Assembly (NCBI RefSeq): GCF_020176695.1
Contig: NZ_JAIWIA010000011.1
Span: 1-62,341 of the forward strand
Length of the DNA stretch: 62,341 nt
Origin: Massilia sp. MS-15
GTDB lineage: Bacteria; Pseudomonadota; Gammaproteobacteria; Burkholderiales; Burkholderiaceae_D
Direction of reading: 5' to 3'
Each line of letters starts with the position of its first letter. Within the stretch, counting starts at the first letter, position 1. The notes beneath the pieces were generated by a model. The model did not search any database. It saw only the letters and a program-made list of their open reading frames with translations, and was not told the DNA's origin. The position numbers were made by a program, and so were the translations under genes. This document shows positions 33,939 through 41,721 of the stretch, piece by piece.

Positions 33939-34793
33939 GTGGCGATCGTGACCGAAGAAAACACCAGCAAGCGCATCAAGACCCGGAACTGGGACATCCA
34001 CTACCACGAAGCAGGCCAGGGCCATCCCCTGGTGCTGGTGCATGGCGGCGGCCCGGGCGCTTCGGCCTGGAGCAACTACAACCCGAACATCGCCACACTG
34101 GCGAAGAAATACCGCGTGCTGGCGGTGGACCTGCCTGGCTGGGGCAAGTCGCAGGCGGTCACCTACGACCGGCGCGACAACAGCGGCGCGCTGGCCGAGT
34201 TCCTCGAGGCGCTGGGCATCACCCAGGCGGCATTCGTGGGCAACTCGATGGGCGGTTCCTCGTGCATCCGCCTGGCCTATGAGCGTCCGGAGCTGGTGTC
34301 GCACCTGGTCACCATGGGTTCCTCGGCCGGCGTGCCGGGCATGTTCGACCCGGCCGGCCTGAGCGAAGGCGTGAAGGCGCTGGAAGCGGCCTATTTCAAC
34401 CCCACGATCGACACCATGCGCAAGTTCGTCGAAGGCATGGCCTTCGACACCCGCCACGTCACCGACGAGCTGCTCGCCGAGCGCGTGAAAGCCGCCCTGG
34501 CGCGCCCCGACCACATCGAAGGCTGGAAGAGCGGCCACGGCAAGCCGATGGTCAGGCTCGACCCGGCGCGCGTGGCCACCATCACCGCCCCGACCCTGCT
34601 GATGCACGGCCGCGACGACCGCACCGTCCACTTCAGCTCGGCCCTGGTGCTGGCGCGGGCGATCGCGAACTCGCGCGTGTACATCGTGAACCGCTGCGGA
34701 CACTGGGTGCAGCTGGAGCACACCGACGAATTCAACCGCGTGATCGACTCCTTCATCGAGGGCAACCCGGTCGCCATCCAGCAGGCCGCCTGA
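33939..34793 (+). CDS. Meta-cleavage product C-C hydrolase (HsaD/BphD type)
   Basis: A 284-residue alpha/beta hydrolase. VHGGGPGASAWSNY supplies the oxyanion region, GNSMGGSS the nucleophile Ser near residue 103, MHGRDDR the Asp near 226 and CGHWVQLEH the His near 255. These C-C hydrolases split the extradiol cleavage product into 2-hydroxypenta-2,4-dienoate (or a substituted analogue) and a carboxylic acid. The GTG at 33939 is preferred: GGAGG (33929-33933) is five bases upstream, whereas the in-frame ATG at 33927 has no site and its second codon lies inside GGAGG. Confidence 0.9.
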   Translation: MAIVTEENTSKRIKTRNWDIHYHEAGQGHPLVLVHGGGPGASAWSNYNPNIATLAKKYRVLAVDLPGWGKSQAVTYDRRDNSGALAEFLEALGITQAAFVGNSMGGSSCIRLAYERPELVSHLVTMGSSAGVPGMFDPAGLSEGVKALEAAYFNPTIDTMRKFVEGMAFDTRHVTDELLAERVKAALARPDHIEGWKSGHGKPMVRLDPARVATITAPTLLMHGRDDRTVHFSSALVLARAIANSRVYIVNRCGHWVQLEHTDEFNRVIDSFIEGNPVAIQQAA

Positions 34794-34806
34794 ACGTGAA
34801 CGCCGG

Positions 34807-34828
34807 CCCGGGCGCGCCTGCGCCCGGG
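34807..34828 (+). terminator. Intercistronic GC hairpin after the hydrolase gene
   Basis: A perfect 9-bp stem (CCCGGGCGC, loop GCCT, GCGCCCGGG) ends in only two T residues. It may act as a partial terminator or mRNA-stability hairpin separating the hydrolase from the extradiol dioxygenase gene. Confidence 0.6.
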
Positions 34829-34844
34829 TTGAACGAAGATTCCA

Positions 34845-34864
34845 GAGCTTAAGTTCATAAGCTC
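34845..34864 (+). promoter_or_regulatory. Inverted repeat GAGCTT-N8-AAGCTC upstream of the extradiol gene
   Basis: A perfect 6-bp dyad in an AT-rich stretch 22 bases before the dioxygenase start, just after the GC hairpin. The upstream string TTCCAGAGC (34840-34848) also occurs upstream of the porin at 20990-20998. It could be an operator for a separate promoter of the dioxygenase gene. Confidence 0.4.
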
Positions 34865-34885
34865 GCTACAAGAAGGAGACAGGGA

Positions 34886-35779
34886 ATGATCAAGTCGCTT
34901 GCCTATCTGGGCGTGCGTTCCCCCCGCTACCAGGAATGGGAGCGTTTCGGCCCGGACGTGCTGGGTCTGCAGGTGGCCGGCCACGGCCCCGACGGCGCGG
35001 TGCGCCTGCGCCTCGACGAAGTCGCGCAGCGCATCGTCATCCATCCGGGCGAACGCAATGCCGTCGCCTACATCGGCTGGAGCGTGCAGGACGAGGCGGC
35101 GGCCATGACGGTGGCCCGCCGCGTGAATGCCCATGGCCTCGAGGCGGTGCGTGCCGGCGCCGAGGAATGCGCCGAGCGCAAGGTCGAGGGTTTCGTCTGG
35201 TTCAAGGACCCTTCCGGCTTTCGCCATGAGCTGAGCTGGGGCCTGCACCATACCGTGGCCGCCTTCCACCCGGGGCGCGCGATCTCGGGCTTCCGCACCG
35301 CGGACCAGGGCCTGGGCCACGTCGTGCTGGCGGTGCAGGACCTCGACGAGGGCGACCGCTTCTACCGCGAAGTGATGGGCTTTTATCCGTCCGATACGGT
35401 GCGCGACGGCCCGCTGGTGGCCCACTTCTACCACCTGAACGGGCGCCACCATTCGCTGGCGATCAGCGCCCTGCCGACCCGCGAGGTGGCTTTCCTGCAC
35501 CTGATGATCGAAGTGAATGCGATCGACGACGTCGGCACCGCGCACGACATCTGCCAGCAGCGCGAGATCCCGATCACTACCACCCTGGGCAAGCACAGCA
35601 ACGACCGGATGTTCTCGTTCTACATGTACACGCCATCGTGCTTCCGCCTCGAATACGGCTGGGGCGGCCTGGACGTGGACCCCGACCTGTGGACCCCGCG
35701 CACCTACGACAAGCCGAGCAGCTGGGGCCACCGCCGCCAGCACGCCGAACTGACCGCGCTGAAGCTGGACGAGGCCTGA
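34886..35779 (+). CDS. Type I extradiol ring-cleavage dioxygenase (HsaC/BphC type)
   Basis: A 297-residue two-domain vicinal-oxygen-chelate dioxygenase. The C-terminal domain keeps the Fe(II) ligands: His in GLGHVVLAV (about 144), His in FLHLMIEV (about 205) and Glu in RLEYGWGG (about 256). It opens a catechol next to the hydroxyls with O2. The N-terminal domain (SLAYLGVRSPRYQEWERFGPDVLGLQV) is typical of bicyclic-catechol enzymes such as the steroid HsaC and biphenyl BphC. AAGGAGA precedes the start. The product would go to the hydrolase encoded upstream. Confidence 0.92.
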   Translation: MIKSLAYLGVRSPRYQEWERFGPDVLGLQVAGHGPDGAVRLRLDEVAQRIVIHPGERNAVAYIGWSVQDEAAAMTVARRVNAHGLEAVRAGAEECAERKVEGFVWFKDPSGFRHELSWGLHHTVAAFHPGRAISGFRTADQGLGHVVLAVQDLDEGDRFYREVMGFYPSDTVRDGPLVAHFYHLNGRHHSLAISALPTREVAFLHLMIEVNAIDDVGTAHDICQQREIPITTTLGKHSNDRMFSFYMYTPSCFRLEYGWGGLDVDPDLWTPRTYDKPSSWGHRRQHAELTALKLDEA

Positions 35780-35831
35780 GCCGGCAGCGCCATCCCATTT
35801 TTTGCAAGACAAGACATTCAAGGAGTGCAGC

Positions 35832-37004
35832 ATGCATCCAGTACGTGAGACCATCATTGGCAACATCGACAGCTTCATCCAGCAGGAAGTCCCCAGCATT
35901 GAACTCGGCCGCGTGACGGACGAGGGCGCGCGCCTGATCCGCGACAGCGGCATGGTGCGCATGTTGCAGCCGAAGCAGTACGGCGGCTTCGAGGCCGATC
36001 CGCGCGAGTTCTACCAGACCGTCATCGAACTGGCCTCGAAGGCCTCGTCGCTGGGCTGGGTCGGCTCGGTGGTCGGCGTCCATCCCTTCCAGTTCGGCCA
36101 GGGCGACCCGCGCATGCAGGAGGAGGTCTGGGGCGCGGACCACGACACCTGGACCGCCTCGCCCTACGCGCCGATCGGCCGTGCGCGCCGCGTGGAAGGC
36201 GGCTACCTCCTGAGCGGCCAGTGGCCGTTCTCCTCGGGCACCGACCACTGCAAGTGGGCCGTGCTGGGCGGCCTGGCCGAGCGCGAAGGCGGCGAAGCCG
36301 GTGCGTTCACCGAACTGATGCACTTCGTGCTGCCACGCGCAGACTACGAGATCCTGCAGGATTCCTGGAACGTGATGGGCCTGCAGGGCACCGGCTCCAA
36401 GGACGTGCTGGTGCAGGACGTGTTCGTGCCGAACTACCGCACTTATAACGTTCAGGCCCTGAACGACTGCGAGTATGCGGCCCGCCACCGTCCGGAGAGC
36501 GTGCTGTACCGGATTCCCTTCGACCTGTTCTTCCCCGGCGCGATCTCGGCCGCGACGCTCGGCATCGCCGCCGGCGTGGTGAACCACTTCGCCGAGTACA
36601 CCGGCAGCCGCGTCACCCGCATGGGCGTGAAGCAGACCCAGAACCCCTACCACATGGCGTCGCTGGGTGCGGCGCTGGCCGACATCGACGCCTCCTGCCA
36701 GCACGTGCTGAACGAGATCGGGGACATCTACAAGCTGGTCCAGGCCGGCGGCAAGGTCACCAGGGAGATGAAGTACAAGGCGCGCGTCAACCAGGTGCGC
36801 GCGGTGCGCCGCGCCGCCGAGGCGGCGGCCGAGGTGTTCAAGCACGCGGGCGGCAATGCCAGCCGGGTCAGCAACCCGATCCAGCGCACCTGGCGCGACC
36901 TGTCGGTGGCGATGGGGCACGCCTGCAACGTGGACGATCCGGTGTATGCGGCCTACGCCGGCACGCTGTACGGGATCCCGGTGCCGCGCGGCGTGGTGAT
37001 CTGA
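35832..37004 (+). CDS. Class D flavin-dependent monooxygenase (HsaA-like, acyl-CoA dehydrogenase fold)
   Basis: A 390-residue oxygenase with the acyl-CoA-dehydrogenase fold but with HsaA/HpaH-type sequence: GMVRMLQPKQYGGFEADPREFYQTVIELASKASSLGWVGSVVGVHPFQ, SGQWPFSSGTDHCKWAVLGG, SWNVMGLQGTGSKDV and YAGTLYGIPVPRG at the C-terminus. Such enzymes use reduced flavin from a separate reductase to hydroxylate a phenol to a catechol; the fused reductase at 11894 is the only candidate partner here. AGGAG is six bases before the ATG at 35832. It would provide the catechol for the dioxygenase upstream. Confidence 0.88.
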   Translation: MHPVRETIIGNIDSFIQQEVPSIELGRVTDEGARLIRDSGMVRMLQPKQYGGFEADPREFYQTVIELASKASSLGWVGSVVGVHPFQFGQGDPRMQEEVWGADHDTWTASPYAPIGRARRVEGGYLLSGQWPFSSGTDHCKWAVLGGLAEREGGEAGAFTELMHFVLPRADYEILQDSWNVMGLQGTGSKDVLVQDVFVPNYRTYNVQALNDCEYAARHRPESVLYRIPFDLFFPGAISAATLGIAAGVVNHFAEYTGSRVTRMGVKQTQNPYHMASLGAALADIDASCQHVLNEIGDIYKLVQAGGKVTREMKYKARVNQVRAVRRAAEAAAEVFKHAGGNASRVSNPIQRTWRDLSVAMGHACNVDDPVYAAYAGTLYGIPVPRGVVI

Positions 37005-37034
37005 TGCGGCCGGCAGCGGACACCTGAGCGATCC

Positions 37035-38204
37035 ATGACGAAGCTGCCGGCGCCGCCGGCGCCAATGGTGCTGACGGTGCTGATGGTGCTGGCGCACACC
37101 GCCTTCGCCGGCGGCCGGGTGGCGTTGACCCTGTCCGCACTGCGGCTGGGCGGCTCGCCGTTCCAGGTCGGCATGATCGTCAGCCTGCTGGCGCTGGTGC
37201 CGATGTTCCTGGCGGTGCAGGCCGGGCGCTGGACCGACCGGCGCGGCGTGGCCGGTCCGCTGCTGCTTGCCCTGGGCCTGCTCGAAGCGGGCCTGCTGCT
37301 GGCCGCGCTGCCGGCGCTGCCGGCGCTGGGCGCGGCCGCCATCCTGATGGGGTGCGGCTTCATGCTGGTCCACGTGGCGCTCAACAACGCCGTCGGCGGC
37401 TGGGACGCGCAGGCGCGCAGCCACGGCTTCGCGATGCTGGCGCTCGGCACCTCGGTGTCCAGCGTCGCCGGTCCGATGCTGGCCGGCGTGCTGGTCGACC
37501 TGGCCGGGCACGCGCGCGCCTTCTTCCTGCTGGCCATCCTGCCCTGCCTGGCCCTGCCGATGCTGCGTGGCGGCCATCTGCCACCTGCGCCGGCCCCGGC
37601 CCCGTCCAGTACCGCGCCGGCTGTCCGGCCGCGCATGGCCGACCTGCTGCGCCATGCGCCACTACGCGCCGTGTTCGTCACCGGCGCGCTGCTGTCGATG
37701 GGCTGGGACCTGTTCAGCTTCATGCTGCCGATGCACGGCGAGCGCATCGGCCTGACGGCCACCATGACCGGGACGGTGATGGCTGCCTTCGGCGCCGGCA
37801 CCTTCGTGGTGCGCCTGTTCATCGGCAGGCTGGCCCGGCGCTACACGGAATGGCAGGTGCTGGGCGCCGTGCTGGCCCTGAGCGCGGCCGTGTACTTCCT
37901 GATGCCGCTGGCGCGCACCCTGCCGCCGCTGCTGGCGCTGGCCTTCGTGCTCGGCCTCGGCCTGGGCTGCGCGCTGCCGATGACGATGAGCGCGATCGCC
38001 CGCAGCGCTCCGCCCGGGCGCGGCGGCGAGGCGATCGGCATCCGCACCATGCTGGCCAACGCCAGCCAGACCGTGCTGCCGGTCAGCTGTGGCGCGCTCG
38101 GCGCGGCGTGGGGCACGCAGGCGGTGTTCTGGCTGGTGGCCGGCCTGCTGGGAGCGGGCCTGGTGCTGATGGGACGGGCGCGCGCCGGCACGCCTGCCGG
38201 CTAG
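37035..38204 (+). CDS. MFS transporter
   Basis: A 389-residue major facilitator with about 12 helices, GRWTDRRGVAG in loop 2-3 and a short cytoplasmic linker around residue 190-205 (Pro/Ala-rich). It lacks the MHS signatures of the other transporter at 27126 and looks more like drug- or sugar-efflux-type MFS proteins. It begins 30 bases after the monooxygenase stop and is the last gene of the 33939 operon; export of a toxic intermediate is a reasonable guess only. Confidence 0.85.
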   Translation: MTKLPAPPAPMVLTVLMVLAHTAFAGGRVALTLSALRLGGSPFQVGMIVSLLALVPMFLAVQAGRWTDRRGVAGPLLLALGLLEAGLLLAALPALPALGAAAILMGCGFMLVHVALNNAVGGWDAQARSHGFAMLALGTSVSSVAGPMLAGVLVDLAGHARAFFLLAILPCLALPMLRGGHLPPAPAPAPSSTAPAVRPRMADLLRHAPLRAVFVTGALLSMGWDLFSFMLPMHGERIGLTATMTGTVMAAFGAGTFVVRLFIGRLARRYTEWQVLGAVLALSAAVYFLMPLARTLPPLLALAFVLGLGLGCALPMTMSAIARSAPPGRGGEAIGIRTMLANASQTVLPVSCGALGAAWGTQAVFWLVAGLLGAGLVLMGRARAGTPAG

Positions 38205-38462
38205 CCGTTCGCCATCTGCACCACGGCCAGCCGCCGGCCCGGCGCGCGCGGCGTCCGGAACTGGCTGCCGTTTTAGAGCGCGACCGGGGGCCGGGACGGC
38301 AGAACCCAAAGCGGCGCTAGGCGCCTGGCCGCAGCCTTGCGCGATCATGGTGCGCCACTGCCAACCGGCCTGCACAAGGCAATCAAGCACCTGTTGCAGG
38401 GCATCGAACACGAGAAGCCGCCCGCGCGCAGTCCGCTCAGGACGCGGCAGGCCCGAGGCCGC
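38205..38462. other. Convergent intergenic gap with nothing convincing
   Basis: The 258 bases between the MFS gene and the MepA-like gene contain a short GC dyad GGCGC-TAG-GCGCC around 38312-38324 and no T-run, so termination signals are unclear. ORFs crossing the gap are shadows of the minus-strand gene. Confidence 0.5.
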
Positions 38463-39164
38463 TCAGCGCAGGGGCGCGCATGGCAGGACGAAATCGACGT
38501 GGTAGTGCTCGTCGTGCCGGATCCAGGGCCTGGCCTTCATGAAGGGCAGGGCGGCGATCCAGGGCCAGGCCGGCGTGCCGTGCAGCTTGCGCACGAAGGG
38601 CGGATCGAGGATGACCCGGCCGATGCGGGCGCCACGCGCCCGCGCGTAGTGGTCGAGCAGCCGCAGGTGGTCGGCGAGCGCCGCGAAGTCGATCCGGTAG
38701 CCATGCCAGCGCCCCGCGCTGTCGAACTCGAGGCCGTAGCCGAAGCGCTGGGCGGCCGAGCGCGGCAGGGTGGCCGGGCGCCCGTCCGGGCCGCGTACCG
38801 GCACCATGAAATCGACCGAGACACCGGCCTGGTGGGTGCGGTGCGGCGGCATCGGTCCGCCCGTCTGCAGGCCGGTTTCGCCATAGACGAAGGTGGTGCC
38901 GGGCTGCCCTGTTTCCAGGGCCCGGTAAGCGTCCACCACGATGTCGCGCACGCTGGCGTGGACCCAGGTGCGGCCCAGCTCCACGCCCCGTTGCGCGTAG
39001 GGCTCGAAGTTGTTCCCTCGCGCCGGCAGCGCCACGGCCCCTTCGATACGGCCGTGGGCCGGGTTTCCGAAGCAGGTACTGGTGGCGGCGTCCTCGGCGA
39101 CAGCCCGTGCGGGCAGGGCCGTGAGGACGGCTGCGGCAAGGAAGACAAGAAGGGTAGTAGGCAT
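38463..39164 (-). CDS. MepA-like penicillin-insensitive murein endopeptidase
   Basis: A 233-residue secreted protein with a signal peptide (MPTTLLVFLAAAVLTALPARAVA) and the M74 zinc-peptidase motifs: HRTHQAGVSVDFM (His...Asp) and RHDEHYHVDFVLPC (His-x-His). MepA cuts D-Ala-meso-DAP cross-links in periplasmic peptidoglycan. The start at 39164 gives a proper signal peptide; the longer version from 39215 adds a non-signal stretch. It is not obviously tied to the catabolic genes and marks a return to housekeeping-type content. Confidence 0.85.
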   Translation of the reverse strand: MPTTLLVFLAAAVLTALPARAVAEDAATSTCFGNPAHGRIEGAVALPARGNNFEPYAQRGVELGRTWVHASVRDIVVDAYRALETGQPGTTFVYGETGLQTGGPMPPHRTHQAGVSVDFMVPVRGPDGRPATLPRSAAQRFGYGLEFDSAGRWHGYRIDFAALADHLRLLDHYARARGARIGRVILDPPFVRKLHGTPAWPWIAALPFMKARPWIRHDEHYHVDFVLPCAPLR

Positions 39165-39311
39165 GGTGGTCGTCCTGAAAGCTAGGTCGCACATTGGCGG
39201 CGGTGCGATTCGCATTTTCTGGTTAATTAATCACAGGCAATAGATCTATCTCAACAAATCGGCACAGACCGTTTGCTAGGGTGGCGTTCACACTCTTTAT
39301 GCGAGGAAAGA

Positions 39312-40133
39312 ATGCCCAAGCTGAACCCCTCATTCACCTTTGTCGGCCTGCGCCGCCTCGCATTCCTGCTCCTGGTGCTGGTCCTGCTGTGGATCGTCGC
39401 CCCGTATGGCATCGTGCCGCCGGGGCACCGCGGCATCATGACCACCATGGGCCGTCCGGGCGAGACGGTGCTGGAGGAGGGCATCCACTGGAAGTGGCCG
39501 GTGCTGCAGCGCCTGCACCTGGTCGATGTCTCGATCCAGGAGAATAACGGCGAAGGCACGGCCGCGTCGGCCGACCTGCAGACCGTGACCATGAAGGTGT
39601 CGCTGAACTACCACGTGCTGCCATCGAAATCCCTGTACGTGTTCCGCGACCTTGCCAACGCACCGGGCGAACGCATCGTGCTGCCGGCGGTACACGAGGC
39701 GGTGAAGGCCAGCGCCGCGGCATATACCGCCGAGCAGCTGATCGGCCAGCGCAACGCGCTGCGCAACGACATCGTCGAACAGCTGCGGGCGCGCCTGGGA
39801 CGGCACGGCATCCAGGTGGACGAAATGAGCATCATGGACCTCGATTTCAGCGAAGGCTTCAACCGCGCGATCGAGGCCAAGGCCACCGCCGAACAGGAAA
39901 AACTGAAGGCCGAGCGCGACCTGGCGCGGATCCAGGTCGAGGCCCAGCAAAAGCTGGCCTCGGCCAAGGCCGAGGCGGATGCGCTGGCCCTGCAGCGCCA
40001 GCAGGTGACGCCGGAGCTGCTGCGCCTGCGCGAAACCGAGAACCAGGCGCGCGCGATCGACAAATGGGATGGCAAGCTGCCCGATACCATCGCGGGCGGT
40101 ACGGTTCCGTTCCTGAACCTGCCGCGTGAATGA
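39312..40133 (+). CDS. SPFH/prohibitin-type protein (HflC-like)
   Basis: A 273-residue protein with one N-terminal membrane helix (LRRLAFLLLVLVLLWIVAPYG, about 13-33) followed by an SPFH domain (IVPPGHRGIMTTMGRPGETVLEEGIHWKWPVLQRLHLVDVSIQ) and a charged Ala/Glu-rich coiled coil near 185-235 (KATAEQEKLKAERDLARIQVEAQQ). It should form a ring or scaffold on the inner membrane. HflC normally sits next to HflK, and NfeD-type partners are common for others, but neither is adjacent. GAGGAAAG precedes the ATG. Confidence 0.85.
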   Translation: MPKLNPSFTFVGLRRLAFLLLVLVLLWIVAPYGIVPPGHRGIMTTMGRPGETVLEEGIHWKWPVLQRLHLVDVSIQENNGEGTAASADLQTVTMKVSLNYHVLPSKSLYVFRDLANAPGERIVLPAVHEAVKASAAAYTAEQLIGQRNALRNDIVEQLRARLGRHGIQVDEMSIMDLDFSEGFNRAIEAKATAEQEKLKAERDLARIQVEAQQKLASAKAEADALALQRQQVTPELLRLRETENQARAIDKWDGKLPDTIAGGTVPFLNLPRE

Positions 40134-40179
40134 GGCCATGCTCCGCGTGCACCGGTACCGGCACCGGCCGGCCTGACCC

Positions 40180-40776
40180 ATGCCGACCGTGCTGACCCAT
40201 GCCGTGGTCCCGGTGGCGCTCGCCCTCGTGCCTGGGGTGGGAGGCGGCGCCGGGCGGCTGCCGCCCCGGCTGCTGCTGTGCGCGATGGTGGCCGCGATGC
40301 TGCCGGATGCCGACGCCGCCGGCTACTGGCTGGGCGTGCCCTACGCGGCGCTTGCCGGGCATCGCGGATTGAGCCATTCGCTGGCCTTCGCGCTGGCCCT
40401 GGGCCTGCTTGCGGCGCTGCTGGCGCGGCGCCTGCGCAGTCGTGTCTTGCCGGCCGCCTGCTTCGTCGGCGCCTGCACCCTGTCCCATCCCTTGCTGGAC
40501 ATGCTGACCACGGGCGGGCAGGGCGTCGCCCTGTGGGCTCCCTGGTCGAGCGAGCGCCTGTTCTTTGCGCTGCGGCCGATCGAAGTCGCCCCGCTGGCGC
40601 CGGCGCGGATGCTTGGCGATCGCGGCCTGGTGGTGCTGGCCTCGGAGCTGCGCTGGGTATGGCTGCCGGCGGGCGCCCTCGGCCTGTCCTGCGTCGCCTG
40701 GCGCTGGCTGCGTGCCGCCACCCGGCGTCGCTCTCCCCGTTTCTCCCCTTCACCTGGTCCCGAGCGACGCCGATGA
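40180..40776 (+). CDS. YdjM/DUF457-type membrane-bound putative metal-dependent hydrolase
   Basis: A 198-residue membrane protein of the YdjM group. MPTVLTHAVVPVALAL, AMLPDADAAGYWLGVPYAALAGHRGLSHSLAFAL and LSHPLLDMLTTGGQGVALWAPWSSERLFF carry the conserved His and Asp residues thought to bind a metal between helices. The E. coli member is LexA-regulated; no SOS box was identified here. The stop overlaps the next start by four bases. Confidence 0.82.
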   Translation: MPTVLTHAVVPVALALVPGVGGGAGRLPPRLLLCAMVAAMLPDADAAGYWLGVPYAALAGHRGLSHSLAFALALGLLAALLARRLRSRVLPAACFVGACTLSHPLLDMLTTGGQGVALWAPWSSERLFFALRPIEVAPLAPARMLGDRGLVVLASELRWVWLPAGALGLSCVAWRWLRAATRRRSPRFSPSPGPERRR

Positions 40777-41678
40777 ACGATCCTTATTTCCGCCCTTCGC
40801 TCCAGGTGCCGCGCGCTGGCTGGTACGCGCTCGCAGCCGCCATGCTGGCAAGCCTGCCCGCCGCCTGGCTGTATGCCTGGGCCACCGCGCCCGCGCCTTC
40901 GCCCGCCGATCCCTTGTGCACGCTCGGCATGGCGCTCTGGCTCGCGCTGGCGGCCAGTTGTGTGGCCGCGCTGGGCAAGGTGCGCCACCCGGGCTGGATG
41001 TGGCGTGCCGGCGCGGCGCTCGGGGCCTGCGCCTGGTACCTGCAATGGGCGGCCTGGCTCGCGCAGCCGGCGCCGCCCCCTGACTTGCTGCAGGCGGTCC
41101 GGGAGCCCGGCGCGGCGGGCGCCTGGTTCCTGCGGCCCGACCTGGTGCTGGCGTCGGCAAGCAGCCGCGCCACCGGCGCCTCGTCCTTCGTGGCCGGTGC
41201 GGCCACGGTCGTGGTGTGGCTGGTCGAGCTGTGCGCATTCATGCTGCCGCCCGCGCTGGCCGGCGCCAGGCGCGCGGCGGCGCCGTTCTGCGAACAGGCC
41301 AAGGCGTGGGCGCGCGAAGTCCACGTGCCGGTCCACTTCCGCTTCATCGACGACCCCGAAGCGGTGCGCCGCCGGCTGGAACGCGATCCGCGCCAGCTGG
41401 CCGCGCTGCTGCGGCCCTGCGGCGACGAGGAAACCCTCTTTGCCGAGATCACCCTGCACCGCTGCGAGGGCGGTACCGCGTTCGTCACCATTTGCAATTT
41501 TGCCGCGATGGCGCCGGAACAGGTACCGGTGCCGGCCCTGCGTACCCTGGCCGAAGCGGCGCCCGAGCGGGTGGAATGCTTTGCGCAGCTGGACGAGCCG
41601 GTAGTCGAGCTGCTGCGCGTCCCGGCGGGCGAGGTGGACGCCCTGGTGCGCGGCTGGGAAGCCGCCGCCTCATCCTGA
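40773..41678 (+). CDS. Hypothetical membrane protein with cytoplasmic C-terminal domain
   Basis: A 301-residue protein with four hydrophobic helices in the first 160 residues (near 18-40, 50-67, 77-93 and 135-160), a soluble C-terminal region of about 130 residues, and no recognised family. The C-terminal part contains EVHVPVHFRFIDDPEAVRRRLERDPRQLAALLRPCGDEETLFAEITLHRCEGG. It is coupled to the YdjM gene by an ATGA overlap and lies 43 bases before the MoxR ATPase gene, so it may be the membrane component of the MoxR module (inference). Confidence 0.7.
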   Translation: MNDPYFRPSLQVPRAGWYALAAAMLASLPAAWLYAWATAPAPSPADPLCTLGMALWLALAASCVAALGKVRHPGWMWRAGAALGACAWYLQWAAWLAQPAPPPDLLQAVREPGAAGAWFLRPDLVLASASSRATGASSFVAGAATVVVWLVELCAFMLPPALAGARRAAAPFCEQAKAWAREVHVPVHFRFIDDPEAVRRRLERDPRQLAALLRPCGDEETLFAEITLHRCEGGTAFVTICNFAAMAPEQVPVPALRTLAEAAPERVECFAQLDEPVVELLRVPAGEVDALVRGWEAAASS

Positions 41679-41721
41679 GGGGCAAGTCCGGCCCCATCAC
41701 CGCTACCGTCACGGGAGTGCC

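Noticed and set aside
35832..37004. Acyl-CoA dehydrogenase of beta-oxidation
   Set aside because: The fold is the same, but the catalytic-Glu/CoA-binding region is absent and the sequence follows HsaA/HpaH hydroxylases; it is also adjacent to an extradiol dioxygenase.
13337..37004. Steroid (testosterone or cholesterol) degradation cluster, suggested by HsaA/C/D-like genes
   Set aside because: No ketosteroid dehydrogenase, 9-alpha-hydroxylase, Mce or side-chain genes are seen, and gentisate, Pht5-like and CoA-transferase genes do not belong to that pathway.
35577..37655. A 692-residue minus-strand ORF opposite the class D monooxygenase
   Set aside because: It covers the extradiol, monooxygenase and MFS genes in antisense and has no ribosome site or domain.
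38437..39192. Alternative minus-strand frame of 251 residues in the MepA-like gene
   Set aside because: Arg/Pro/Gly-rich shadow; the frame with a signal peptide and M74 motifs is the real one.
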